Positions 8,259 to 16,775 are shown, counted from the first letter of the stretch. The stretch: 64,000 nt of DNA from Stenotrophomonas sp. MMGLT7 (GCF_021168555.1 NZ_JAJOZS010000004.1:277362-341361); one strand, 5' to 3'. Notes: generated by a model not told the origin, from the letters alone. Made by a program: numbers and translations.

Positions 8259-9223
8259 CCACCGGCAATGAACCCGGCAATGAACAAAGACGTTCGCTGA
8301 TGATCGGCGGCCTTGCCGCGGCCGCGGGGATCGCCGCCCTGGGCACGGGTGCCGCCGCCGCGCAGGCGCCGTCGCGACCGGCGCCGGAGCGGCTGCCGCT
8401 GGCGGGCAGGGTCGCGTTCGTCACCGGCGCCGCTCGCGGCATCGGCCGCGCGAGCGCGCTGGCGCTGTCCCGCGCCGGTGCCCGCGTCGCCCTGGTCGAC
8501 ATCGGCGACGCCGACGCGATGCTGTCCGAGATCGGCTATCCGCTGGCGTCGCGCGAGGAACTGGAGGCAAGCGCCGCCGCGGTGGTGGCGGCGGGAGGCG
8601 AGGCGATCCCGCTGCTGGCCGACGTCCGCGACATCGCGCAGCTGCGCGCGGCCGTGGACGAGACGCTGCGCCGCTTCGGCGGCATCGACATCGTCGCGGC
8701 GATCGCCGGCGTCGGCGTCCAGGACGACGACTTCGCCCACTACGATCCCGAGCGCACCCGGCACGTGATCGACGTCAACGGCGTCGGCGTGCTGAACACC
8801 GTGCACGCCGCCTGGGAACCGCTGAAGCGTTCGGCCGGCGGCGGACGGGTGGTGGTGCTGAGTTCGCAGGCCGCGCGCATCGGCGAGGCGCTGCCGGCCT
8901 ATGGCACCTCCAAGTTCGCCGCCACCGGCGTGGTGAAGAACCTGGCGGTCGCGCTCGGCCCGGACAACATCCGCGTCAACGCGCTGGCCCCGAGCATGGT
9001 GGAGACCGGGCTGCCGTACTTCCAGAACCGGCTGCCGCGCAACGAGGCATCGCGGCGCAGCCTGACCGAACGCCTGGGAAGGAACTTCGTCCTGCCCCTG
9101 CAGATGCTGGACGTGGACCTGGTGGCCGAAGGCATCGTGATGCTGGCCGGCCCCATGACCGAGGCGACGACCGGCATCACCTTCGACATCAACGGCGGGC
9201 TGACCGCGCAGACGCCATCCTGA
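8255..9223 (+). CDS. Tat-signal short-chain dehydrogenase/reductase
   Basis: The 322-residue protein begins with a twin-arginine signal (EQRRSLMIGG followed by an Ala-rich hydrophobic run, cleavage probably after AAAAQA). A classical SDR domain follows: the cofactor loop TGAARGIG, AIAGVGV in place of NNAG, the catalytic Ser in VVVLSSQ and YGTSK with Tyr and Lys. The region after the active site carries the family NIRVNALAPSMVETG segment. It resembles mycofactocin-type or carveol-type SDRs in having a long insertion, here about residues 80-105. It is one of two apparently exported oxidoreductases in this cluster. Substrate unknown. Confidence 0.88.
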   Translation: MTTGNEPGNEQRRSLMIGGLAAAAGIAALGTGAAAAQAPSRPAPERLPLAGRVAFVTGAARGIGRASALALSRAGARVALVDIGDADAMLSEIGYPLASREELEASAAAVVAAGGEAIPLLADVRDIAQLRAAVDETLRRFGGIDIVAAIAGVGVQDDDFAHYDPERTRHVIDVNGVGVLNTVHAAWEPLKRSAGGGRVVVLSSQAARIGEALPAYGTSKFAATGVVKNLAVALGPDNIRVNALAPSMVETGLPYFQNRLPRNEASRRSLTERLGRNFVLPLQMLDVDLVAEGIVMLAGPMTEATTGITFDINGGLTAQTPS

Positions 9224-9328
9224 TCCAGGCGTTCGGCACCGCGACGCCGCGATGGCGCGCCTGCGGGCCGCGCCGGACCGATTTTCCCCGCAGTTTTTTG
9301 TTCAACACGAAACCGGAGTACCCCCCAC

Positions 9329-10048
9329 ATGTCTAGTTCCTTTTCCGGACAACGCGTCCTGGCCGTCGGCGGCAGCTCGGGCATCGGCGAGGCCGTCGCC
9401 ACGGCGTTCGCCGGGGCCGGCGCGCAGGTCACCATCGCCTCGCGCAGCCAGGCCAAGCTGGACGCCGCCGCCGGCCGCATCGGCCACGACGTGCGCACGG
9501 CGGTGCTGGACACCAGCGACGACGCGGCGGTGGAAGCGTTCTTCGCCGGCGCCGGCAGCTTCGACCACGTCGTCGTCAGCGCCGCGCAGACGCCGGGCGG
9601 ACCGGTGCGCCAGCTTCCGCTGGAGGATGCGTACAAGGCCATGCAGAGCAAGTTCTGGGGTGCCTACCGGGTGGCGCGTGCGGCCGGCATCGCCGAGCGC
9701 GGGACGCTGACCTTCATCTCCGGCTTCCTCAGCGTGCGCCCGGGCAACTGGGTGCTGCAGGGTGCGATCAACGCCGCGCTGGAGTCGCTGGGCCGCGGCC
9801 TGGCGCTGGAACTGGCGCCGCAGAAGGTCCGCGTCAACACCGTCTCGCCGGGCATGATCGCCACCCCGCTGTGGGGCGGGATGGACGAAGCCGCGCGCCA
9901 GGCCATGTACGACAAGGCCGCGGCCACGCTGCCGGCGCGGGTGATGGGGCAGCCGCAGGACATCGCCAACGCGGTGCTGTTCCTGGCCGCCACGCCCTAT
10001 GCCACGGGCTCGACCGTGCTGGTCGACGGCGGCGGCGCGATCGCATGA
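9329..10048 (+). CDS. SDR-family protein lacking catalytic Tyr/Lys
   Basis: The 239-residue cytosolic protein has the Rossmann cofactor loop GGSSGIGEAVA, a NNAG-like SAAQTPGG, the KVRVNTVSPGMIATP segment and the C-terminal LVDGGGAI typical of classical SDRs. At the active site the usual YxxxK is replaced: aligned to NAALESLGRGLALEL, the Lys is Asn and the Tyr is Gln. It therefore probably acts by another mechanism or as a non-catalytic partner. A related SDR subgroup with the same SGFxSVRP signature exists, as far as I recall. It overlaps the next gene by ATGA (10045-10048), showing translational coupling to an MFS exporter. Confidence 0.85.
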   Translation: MSSSFSGQRVLAVGGSSGIGEAVATAFAGAGAQVTIASRSQAKLDAAAGRIGHDVRTAVLDTSDDAAVEAFFAGAGSFDHVVVSAAQTPGGPVRQLPLEDAYKAMQSKFWGAYRVARAAGIAERGTLTFISGFLSVRPGNWVLQGAINAALESLGRGLALELAPQKVRVNTVSPGMIATPLWGGMDEAARQAMYDKAAATLPARVMGQPQDIANAVLFLAATPYATGSTVLVDGGGAIA

Positions 10049-11304
10049 GTGACGCATCCCTGCACGCGGCCGCCAGCGACAAGGCGCACGCCGACGGCAC
10101 GCCCGCCCGCGGCGCACGCATGCCGCCGGCGATCTGGGCGCTGGCGCTGGGCACCTTCAGCATCGGCGTCACCGAGTTCGTGGTCGCCGGGCTGCTGCCG
10201 CTGGTGGCCGACGAGTTCGGCATCTCGGTGTCGCTGGCCGGCAACCTCGCCACCAGCTACGCGCTGGGCGTGTTCTTCGGCGCCCCGGCCGTGGTCATCC
10301 TCGGCAACCGGCTGCCGCGCAAGGTGCTGCTGGTGCTGGTGATGGGCCTGTTCGTGCTCGGCAACCTGGTCACCGCCGCGGCGCCGGGGTTCGGCTGGGC
10401 GCTGGTCGGGCGGGTGATCACCTCGATGACCCACGGCGCCTTCGTCGGCATCGGCGCGATCATCGCCAGCGCCCTGGTGGCGCCGGAACGGCGCGCCACC
10501 GCCATCGCGCTGATGTTCACCGGCATGACCCTGGCCAACCTGGTCGGCATCCCCGCCGGCACCTGGCTCGGCCAGGCGGTGTCCTGGCGCGCCACCTTCT
10601 ACGCGATCGCCGCGATCGGCGTGGCGACCGCGCTGGCGATCCTGGTCTGGGTACCGGGCGACGGCCAGCGCCGCAATCCGCCGCGCCTGGCACGCGAGCT
10701 GGCGGCCTTCGCCGACCGGCGGGTGCTGATGTCGATGGCGATCACCGTGCTCGGGCCCGCCGCATTCTTCACCTCGATCACCTACATCGCGCCGATGATG
10801 CGCGAGGTCGCCGGCTTCGGCGAGAACGGCGTGAGCGGCATCCTGTTCCTGTTCGGGCTGGGCCTGTTCCTCGGCAACCTCGCCGGCGGCAAGCTCGCCG
10901 ACCGCGCGCTGATGCCGGTGCTCTACGCCACGCTGGCCGGCCAGGCGCTGGTGTTGCTGGCCTTCTACTTCCTGGCCGAGAGCCGGGTGGCCTCGGCGAT
11001 CTGCGTGTTCCTGATGGCGGCCTTCGGCTTCGCCACCGTCTCGCCGATCCAGAAGCTGGTGATGGAAAAGGCCGCCGCCGCGGGCGCGCCGAACCTGGCC
11101 TCGTCGGTCAACATCGGCATGTTCAATCTCGGCAACGCCATCGGCGCGGCCTTCGGCGGCTTCGTGATCGCGCACGGCTTCGGGCTGGCATCGCCGAACT
11201 GGGCCGCGGCGCTGCTGTCGACCGCGGCGCTGGCGGTGGCCCTGTGGCTCGGCCGCGGCGAGCGCCGCGGCGGCGACCTGTCCGTGCCGGCGAACGCGAG
11301 CTAG
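10045..11304 (+). CDS. MFS transporter, AraJ/DHA1-like exporter
   Basis: The 419-residue protein has 12 predicted membrane segments and the family signature WALALGTFSIGVTEFVVAG with the acidic residues of sugar-efflux/DHA1 (AraJ, YdhP, SotB) transporters. It also has the loop-2 motif GNRLPRK and the mid-protein AAFGFATVSPIQKLV. Its ATG overlaps the stop of the preceding SDR (ATGA), so the two are co-translated. Members export arabinose-like sugars, purine nucleosides or drugs. The substrate here is probably the product or substrate of the neighbouring oxidoreductases (inference). Confidence 0.87.
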   Translation: MSDASLHAAASDKAHADGTPARGARMPPAIWALALGTFSIGVTEFVVAGLLPLVADEFGISVSLAGNLATSYALGVFFGAPAVVILGNRLPRKVLLVLVMGLFVLGNLVTAAAPGFGWALVGRVITSMTHGAFVGIGAIIASALVAPERRATAIALMFTGMTLANLVGIPAGTWLGQAVSWRATFYAIAAIGVATALAILVWVPGDGQRRNPPRLARELAAFADRRVLMSMAITVLGPAAFFTSITYIAPMMREVAGFGENGVSGILFLFGLGLFLGNLAGGKLADRALMPVLYATLAGQALVLLAFYFLAESRVASAICVFLMAAFGFATVSPIQKLVMEKAAAAGAPNLASSVNIGMFNLGNAIGAAFGGFVIAHGFGLASPNWAAALLSTAALAVALWLGRGERRGGDLSVPANAS

Positions 11305-11346
11305 GGCGCCACACCGACACCACCCAAGACCCAGGAGATGTACCGC

Positions 11347-11508
11347 ATGGAATCCCGGATCGACACGCCACGCAGATCGCCGCCGGCCGCGTCCGGCACG
11401 CGCCGGACGCCCGGCATTTCCCATGTGGTCGCCTGTGCGCGTATCCAGCGCCGGCCGCTTCCGGCACGCCCCCGCGGGCCGCTAGCGGACTCGCCTGACC
11501 GGCGCTAG
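11347..11508 (+). other. Possible small ORF or remnant of a lost gene start
   Basis: A 53-codon frame starts at 11347, 9 bases after AGGAG, with a natural-looking start MESRIDTPRR, then becomes Arg/Pro-rich without any domain. It sits in the 244-base gap between two same-strand genes. A good ribosome site with a non-protein-like body suggests the leftover front of a deleted gene, or chance. Confidence 0.25.
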
Positions 11509-11548
11509 CCGCGCCGCGCCTTCCCCGTTCCCACCCAGGAGATTGCCC

Positions 11549-12334
11549 ATGTCCAGACTGCCACACCTCCCCGCCCTGGCCGCCGCGACCTCGTTCGCCC
11601 TGCTGGCCGCCTGCTCCGGCCCCGAGCAGGGCAGCGCCGCCGCCCCGCCGCCTGCCGCGACCGAGTCCGCGGCGGCGCCGGGCGATGTCGCCGAGGCACA
11701 GGACATCGCGCTGTTCGGCACCATCTCGCTGCGCCCGGACACCTACGAGACCTTCGTCGCGGTGCTGGGGGAGAACGTGCGTTCCTCGCGCCAGGAACCG
11801 GGGAACGTGTCCTTCGAGGTGTTCCGCCCCGAGGACGGTTCGCCGACGCTGCTGCTGTTCGAGCGCTGGAAGGACCAGGCCGCGATCGACACGCACATGC
11901 AGCAGCCGAACCTGAAGGCGGTGATCGAGGCGGTGCGGTCCACCGGCGCGGACGCGTCGGAAACGCACGAGCTGGTCGAAGTGCAGCCTTCCGGCGCCGC
12001 CAGCCGCCGCGCCCCCGCCGATCCGGCGACCTCGCGCAACGTGCTGGTGGTGCTGAAGGTCAAGCCCGAGGCCGAGGAGACCTTCCTGCAGGCCTGGCGC
12101 GACGTGTTCCCGCATGCGCGCGCGGCACCGGGCAACGCGGTGTTCGAGATCTACCGCGACACCAAGACGCCGCAGACCTACGTGCTGATCGAACGCTGGG
12201 ACAGCGCCGAACAGCACGAGGCGCACCTGGCCCAGCCGTACTCGCTGGCGCTGGACGAGGTGCTGCCGGATACGCTGGCCGCGCCGATCGTCAACGGCCA
12301 GAACCGCTTCCTCGCCCACGGCGTGCTCGACTGA
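11549..12334 (+). CDS. Lipoprotein with two ABM-like domains
   Basis: The 261-residue protein has a lipoprotein signal (FALLAACSG, Cys about residue 22) and a Pro/Ala linker. Two similar ferredoxin-like antibiotic-biosynthesis-monooxygenase (ABM) domains follow: about residues 50-140 (GTISLRPDTYETF ... FEVFRPEDGSPTLLLFERWKD) and 160-255 (VLKVKPEAEETF ... FEIYRDTKTPQTYVLIERWDS). ABM proteins are cofactor-free oxygenases or small-ligand dimers such as YgiN; a tandem fused form mimics the dimer. AGGAG lies 7 bases before the ATG. The protein would sit in the envelope beside the Tat-exported reductases. Quinone or redox-ligand handling is inferred from the family. Confidence 0.83.
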   Translation: MSRLPHLPALAAATSFALLAACSGPEQGSAAAPPPAATESAAAPGDVAEAQDIALFGTISLRPDTYETFVAVLGENVRSSRQEPGNVSFEVFRPEDGSPTLLLFERWKDQAAIDTHMQQPNLKAVIEAVRSTGADASETHELVEVQPSGAASRRAPADPATSRNVLVVLKVKPEAEETFLQAWRDVFPHARAAPGNAVFEIYRDTKTPQTYVLIERWDSAEQHEAHLAQPYSLALDEVLPDTLAAPIVNGQNRFLAHGVLD

Positions 12335-12490
12335 CGCGCCCGGCCGCCGTCCCGTGCGGCGGCCACGCCTCCCCGGATGGAGGCAATGGCGACGGCGCGG
12401 CCTTCCGCGCCTGCAGCCCACTCCCGCAACCGGTGAACGGTCGCAGTGCTTGCGACCTCTGCAAAGACGAGAACCGAGTAGCCAACCCTC

Positions 12491-13546
12491 ATGAGCACGA
12501 ACGAAAAGAAGAAGGCCCTGGTGGCCGGCGGCCTGGGCGTGATCGGCCGCAACCTGGTCGAGTACCTGGCGCAGCAGCCGGACTGGGAGGTGCTGGGACT
12601 GTCGCGGCGCGCCGCACCGGACGGCACGCCCGGGGTCCACCTGCAGGTGGACCTGCTCGACCCGGCCGACGCCCGCGCCAGGCTCGGCGGCCTGGAGGGC
12701 GTCACCCACGTCTTCCACGCCGCCTACCAGGAACACGACGATCCGCATGCGCTGGTCGACGCCAACCTCGGCATGCTGCGCAACCTGGTGGAGGCAGTGT
12801 CGCCGTCGCCGTCGCTGCGGCGCGTGGTGCTGTACGAAGGGGCCAAGTACTACGGCGCGCACCTGGGCGCGTTCGCGACCCCGGCGCGCGAGGACGACCC
12901 GCGGCACATGCCGCCGAACTTCTACTACGACATGCAGGACTGGCTGCTCGGCACGGCCGCGGGCCGGCCGTGGGACGCGGTGGTGCTGCGCCCGGACGTG
13001 GTCTGCGGCTTCGCCATCGGCAACCCGATGAACCTGGCGATGGTGATCGCGGTCTACGCCAGCATCAGCAAGGCGCTGGGCCTGCCGCTGCGCTTCCCCG
13101 GCACCGCCACGTGCTACGGCAAGCTCGCCCAGGTGACCGACGCGGCGCAGCTCGCGCGCGGGTCGGTCTGGGCCGCCACCGAGGGCCGCGGCGGCGAGGC
13201 CTACAACCTGACCAACGGCGACGTGTTCCGCTGGTACCAGGCCTGGCATGCGATCGCGCGCTGGTTCGACATGGAGGTCGGCGAGCCGCAGACGATCCCG
13301 CTGGCGCAGTTCATGGCCGACAAGGCGCCGCTGTGGCAGTCGCTGGTGCAGCGGCACGGCCTGCAGCCGGTGCCGTACGACCAGATCGCCGCCTGGGGCT
13401 TCGGCGACTTCATCTTCCGTTGCGACTGGGACGTGATATCCAGCACCACCAGGATCCGCCAGGCAGGTTTCCACGATGTGGTCGACAGCACGCAGATGTT
13501 CCTGCGCCTGTTCGACGAGTTCCGCACCCGCAAGGTCATCCCGTGA
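12491..13546 (+). CDS. PRISE-family (progesterone 5-beta-reductase-like) SDR
   Basis: The 351-residue protein has an NAD(P) Rossmann start (KALVAGGLGVIGRNLVEYL). It also shows the two hallmarks of the progesterone 5-beta-reductase/iridoid synthase (PRISE) atypical SDRs: the Lys in YEGAKYYGAH and the Tyr in PPNFYYDMQDWL. These residues reduce activated C=C bonds of enones instead of the usual YxxxK ketone chemistry. Length is normal. Expected activity is NADPH-dependent reduction of small enones or terpenoid/steroid-like substrates; the physiological substrate is unknown. It lies between the ABM lipoprotein and the PQQ-type dehydrogenase on the same strand. Confidence 0.85.
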   Translation: MSTNEKKKALVAGGLGVIGRNLVEYLAQQPDWEVLGLSRRAAPDGTPGVHLQVDLLDPADARARLGGLEGVTHVFHAAYQEHDDPHALVDANLGMLRNLVEAVSPSPSLRRVVLYEGAKYYGAHLGAFATPAREDDPRHMPPNFYYDMQDWLLGTAAGRPWDAVVLRPDVVCGFAIGNPMNLAMVIAVYASISKALGLPLRFPGTATCYGKLAQVTDAAQLARGSVWAATEGRGGEAYNLTNGDVFRWYQAWHAIARWFDMEVGEPQTIPLAQFMADKAPLWQSLVQRHGLQPVPYDQIAAWGFGDFIFRCDWDVISSTTRIRQAGFHDVVDSTQMFLRLFDEFRTRKVIP

Positions 13547-13606
13547 GCACCCCCGCGCCCGGCCGCTGACCGCTCCCGAAGCAGACACAACCGAACAGGA
13601 GGTCCC

Positions 13607-14926
13607 ATGCCCATGTCCACTCGCTCGCCCGTGCTCGCCGGCCTCTGCGCACTGTGCCTGGCGGCCCCGCTCGCCCACGCCGACACCGCCACCCCGCCCG
13701 GCAGCGGCGTCGGCCCCGGACCGGAGGTGGCCGCGCGGCTGCCGGCACCGGCGGACAACGCCGACACCGAGGTGCGCGCGCAGGTGGTCGGCTGGCCGGC
13801 GGACCGTGCGCCGCTGGCGCCGGAGGGCTTCCGCGTCACCCGCTATGCCGAGGGGCTGGACTACCCGCGCTGGATGCACGTGCTCGACAACGGCGACGTA
13901 CTGGTGGCCGAGGCGCGCTCCAATCCGCGCCGCGGCCAGCGCGAGGTGCTCAACGCCGCCCGCTCGCACGGTCCCAGCGCCAACCGCATCACCCTGCTGC
14001 GCGATGCCGACGGCGACGGCGTTCCCGAAGTGCGCAAGGTGTTCGCCGTCGGCCTGAACCAGCCGTTCGGCATGCAGCAGCTCGGCGACCGGCTGTACGT
14101 CGCCACCACCGACGGCGTCTGGCGCTTCCCCTACGCCGATGGCGAGACCCGGCTGCGGCAGGACGAGGGCGAGAAGATCCTCGACCTGCCGGCCGGCGGC
14201 TACAACAACCACTGGACCCGCAACGTGGTCGCCCGTCCCGATGGCAGGAAGCTGTACGTGACCGTCGGCTCGGCCAGCAACAACGGCGAGTACGGCCTGG
14301 ACGTGGAACGCCGCCGCGCCGCGATCCTGGAGATCGACCCGGACGGCGGCAACGAGCGCATCTTCGCCTCCGGCCTGCGCAACCCCAACGGCATCGACTT
14401 CGAGCCGGCGACCGGCGCGCTGTGGACCTCGGTCAACGAGCGCGACCTGATCGGCGACGAACTGGTGCCCGACTACATCACCCGGGTCCAGGACGGCGGC
14501 TTCTACGGCTGGCCGTATGCCTACTTCGGGCCCAACGTCGATAGCCGGGTGCCACCGCGCCCGGACCTGGTCGCGCGCACCCTCGTGCCGGACTTCGCGG
14601 TGGGCGCGCACACCTCGGCGATGAGCCTGCACTTCTACCGCGGCAGCAAGTTCCCCGAGGCCTACCGCGGCGGCGCCTTCGTGGCCCTGCACGGCTCCTG
14701 GAACCGCAGCACGTTCTCCGGCTACCAGGTGCTGTTCGTGCCGTTCCAGGACGGCAGGCCGAGCGGCCAGGCGCAGACCTTCCTGACCGGCTTCGTCCGC
14801 GGCGACGGCCCGCAGGTCCACGGGCGGCCTACCCACATCCTGGGCCTGGCCGACGGCTCGCTGCTGTTGACCGACGACGCCGGCGACACCATCTGGCGGA
14901 TCGCCTACGCCGGTGACGAGGCATGA
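13607..14926 (+). CDS. PQQ-dependent sugar dehydrogenase (sorbosone-type)
   Basis: The 439-residue protein has a Sec signal peptide (about residues 1-25, ending AHA). A six-bladed beta-propeller of the soluble glucose/L-sorbosone dehydrogenase family follows. Typical segments are GLDYPRWMHVLDNGDVLVAE, GLNQPFGM, NHWTRNVV, SGLRNPNGIDFEP, QDGGFYGWPYAY and VALHGSWNRS. Such periplasmic enzymes oxidise sugars or aldehydes with pyrroloquinoline quinone. AGGAGG precedes the ATG at 13607. No pqq biosynthesis genes are seen here, so the cofactor would come from elsewhere. Some members use other ligands, so cofactor use is not certain. Confidence 0.85.
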   Translation: MPMSTRSPVLAGLCALCLAAPLAHADTATPPGSGVGPGPEVAARLPAPADNADTEVRAQVVGWPADRAPLAPEGFRVTRYAEGLDYPRWMHVLDNGDVLVAEARSNPRRGQREVLNAARSHGPSANRITLLRDADGDGVPEVRKVFAVGLNQPFGMQQLGDRLYVATTDGVWRFPYADGETRLRQDEGEKILDLPAGGYNNHWTRNVVARPDGRKLYVTVGSASNNGEYGLDVERRRAAILEIDPDGGNERIFASGLRNPNGIDFEPATGALWTSVNERDLIGDELVPDYITRVQDGGFYGWPYAYFGPNVDSRVPPRPDLVARTLVPDFAVGAHTSAMSLHFYRGSKFPEAYRGGAFVALHGSWNRSTFSGYQVLFVPFQDGRPSGQAQTFLTGFVRGDGPQVHGRPTHILGLADGSLLLTDDAGDTIWRIAYAGDEA

Positions 14927-14979
14927 ACGCCGGCGGCAGCTGCGCACTTGCGGACGAACGGCGCCGGGCAGCCTGAAGC

Positions 14980-16380
14980 ATGACCGGCGCGCTGCACTTC
15001 GACCGCCGCACCGCCACCGCGCTGCTGGTGGCCGCGGTGTTCTTCATGGAGAACCTGGACGCCACCGTCATCACTACCTCGCTGCCGGCGATGGCACGCG
15101 ATTTCGGCGTCGCGCCCGCGCACCTGTCGGTCGGCGTGTCGGCCTACCTGGTGGCGCTGACGATGTTCATCCCGATCAGCGGCTGGGCCGCCGACCGCTT
15201 CGGCGCGCGCCGCGTGTTCGCCTCGGCGATCGCCGTGTTCACCGCCGCCTCGCTGCTGTGCGCGGCCAGCGGCGAGCTGTGGAGCTTCACCGCCGCGCGC
15301 ACCCTGCAGGGCATCGGCGGGGCGATGATGGTCCCGGTCGGGCGGCTGGTGGTGCTGCGCGACACCCCCAAGGAGGGCATCGTGCGCGCGGTCGCCATGC
15401 TCACCTGGCCGGCGCTGACCGCGCCGATACTCGGCCCGCTGGTGGGCGGCTGGATCAGCACGCACTGGAGCTGGCACTGGATATTCCTGCTCAACCTGCC
15501 GTTGGGCGCACTCGCGCTGGTCGCGGCCCTGGCGCTGCTGCGCGACGGCCCGCCGCAGCGCGCGTCCTTCGACCTGCCCGGCTTCCTGCTCAGCGGCCTC
15601 GGCTTCGGGCTGTTCATGGCCGGCATCGAGGCGGCCAGCCGCGCGGACATGCCGCACGCGCTGTCGTTCGGAACGATGATCGTCGGCGCGATGCTGCTGC
15701 TGGCCGCGGCGGCGCACCTGCATCGCGCGCCGCACCCGCTGTTCGGGCTGGCGCCGCTGGCGATCGCCACCTTCCGCGCCACCGCGGTCGGCGGCTCGCT
15801 GTTCCGTACCGCGATAGGCACCGCGCCCTTCCTGCTGCCGCTGATGTTCCAGATCGGCTTCGGCTGGAGCGCGGTACGCGCAGGCTCGCTGCTGCTGTGG
15901 CTGTTCGCCGGCAACCTGGCGATGAAGCCGGCCACGACGCGGATCATGAACCGCTTCGGCTTCCGTGCCGTGCTGGTCGGCAACGGGCTGCTGGTCGCGG
16001 CCGGTTTCGCCGCCTGCGCGCTGCTGAGCGCGGACACGCCCTACTGGCTGATCTGCGCACTGCTGTTCGTCACCGGCATGACCCGTTCGATGCAGTTCAC
16101 CGCGCTCAACACCGTCGGCTTCGCCGATGTGCCGCAGGCGCAGATGCGCGATGCGACCACCTTGTTCTCGGTACTGCAGCAGATGAATGCAGGCATGGGC
16201 ATCGCCGTCGGCGCACTGGCGCTGTCGGTGGCCGAATCCATCCGCGGCACCGTGCCCGGCATGGTCGCGACCGGAGATTTCCACCTGGCCTTCGGCCTGA
16301 TCGCGCTGATCGCGCTGCTGGCCGTCGTCGACAGCCTGCTGCTCCCGGCCGATGCCGGATCCGAAGTGCTCACGCGTTGA
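14980..16380 (+). CDS. MFS transporter, DHA2/EmrB-like 14-segment drug exporter
   Basis: The 466-residue protein has about 14 membrane segments and the DHA2 signatures FMENLDATVITTSLPAMA (segment 1), GWAADRFGARRVF (loop 2 motif A) and ARTLQGIGGAMMVPVGRLV with PILGPLVGGWI (motif C). It is related to MdtD/EmrB exporters, which use proton motive force to expel organic compounds. It is the last gene of the plus-strand redox/transport cluster and starts 53 bases after the PQQ-type dehydrogenase. No EmrA-type adaptor is adjacent. Confidence 0.9.
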   Translation: MTGALHFDRRTATALLVAAVFFMENLDATVITTSLPAMARDFGVAPAHLSVGVSAYLVALTMFIPISGWAADRFGARRVFASAIAVFTAASLLCAASGELWSFTAARTLQGIGGAMMVPVGRLVVLRDTPKEGIVRAVAMLTWPALTAPILGPLVGGWISTHWSWHWIFLLNLPLGALALVAALALLRDGPPQRASFDLPGFLLSGLGFGLFMAGIEAASRADMPHALSFGTMIVGAMLLLAAAAHLHRAPHPLFGLAPLAIATFRATAVGGSLFRTAIGTAPFLLPLMFQIGFGWSAVRAGSLLLWLFAGNLAMKPATTRIMNRFGFRAVLVGNGLLVAAGFAACALLSADTPYWLICALLFVTGMTRSMQFTALNTVGFADVPQAQMRDATTLFSVLQQMNAGMGIAVGALALSVAESIRGTVPGMVATGDFHLAFGLIALIALLAVVDSLLLPADAGSEVLTR

Positions 16381-16431
16381 TCGCCGCGTCGCCGGGATAC
16401 CCGATGCCTGCGAGTGGACCAGGGCTGCCCG

Positions 16432-16659
16432 TCACGCTTCGTGCTTGGGCGGCCGCGCATGCCCGGTGAGGCGGTTCATCACCACCGAAACGATCTTCGC
16501 GGAGCCCGCTGCCCATAGCGCCACGAACGGCACCGCCTGCCAGGACCAGGTGGATGGGAACCTCGAGGCGATCGCCAATCCGACCGCTACGGAGGCGATG
16601 AGGCACGCGTTCGCGACCAGCAGTCTCCGTCCGTCAGTCATGGCCATTGGCTTCTTCAT
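16432..16659 (-). CDS. Small membrane protein with two predicted spans
   Basis: The 75-residue protein contains two hydrophobic segments (about residues 13-32, LLVANACLIASVAVGLAIAS, and 40-62), a short loop with WSW, and a basic C-terminal tail (RPPKHEA). GAAGGAG directly abuts the ATG at 16659, so the internal Met at residue 5 may be the real start. It is convergent with the DHA2 exporter and divergent from the mipA-like gene. No family recognised. Confidence 0.6.
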   Translation of the reverse strand: MKKPMAMTDGRRLLVANACLIASVAVGLAIASRFPSTWSWQAVPFVALWAAGSAKIVSVVMNRLTGHARPPKHEA

Positions 16660-16712
16660 CTCCTTCGTCCCTGATCCGGACCACCCGCATCACGGCAACG
16701 GCAGCGTACGGC

Positions 16713-16730
16713 GTAAGTCGCCTGTAAGTC
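16713..16730 (+). promoter_or_regulatory. Direct-repeat operator candidate, GTAAGTC x2
   Basis: GTAAGTC occurs at 16713-16719 and 16724-16730, exactly one helical turn (11 bp) apart on the same strand, 46 bases before the mipA-like start. Tandem head-to-tail half-sites with an 11-bp period are the normal target form of OmpR/PhoB-family regulators, and one such regulator is encoded at 17766. This is the likely site of feedback control (inference). Confidence 0.55.
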
Positions 16731-16775
16731 CAAGGCCAGCAGACTGGCGAGGCCCTTCCCCGACCAGGCCTCACC

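Noticed and set aside
11123..14947. A 1274-codon minus-strand open frame across four plus-strand genes
   Set aside because: High GC makes long antisense frames common. The plus-strand genes have clear domains and ribosome sites.
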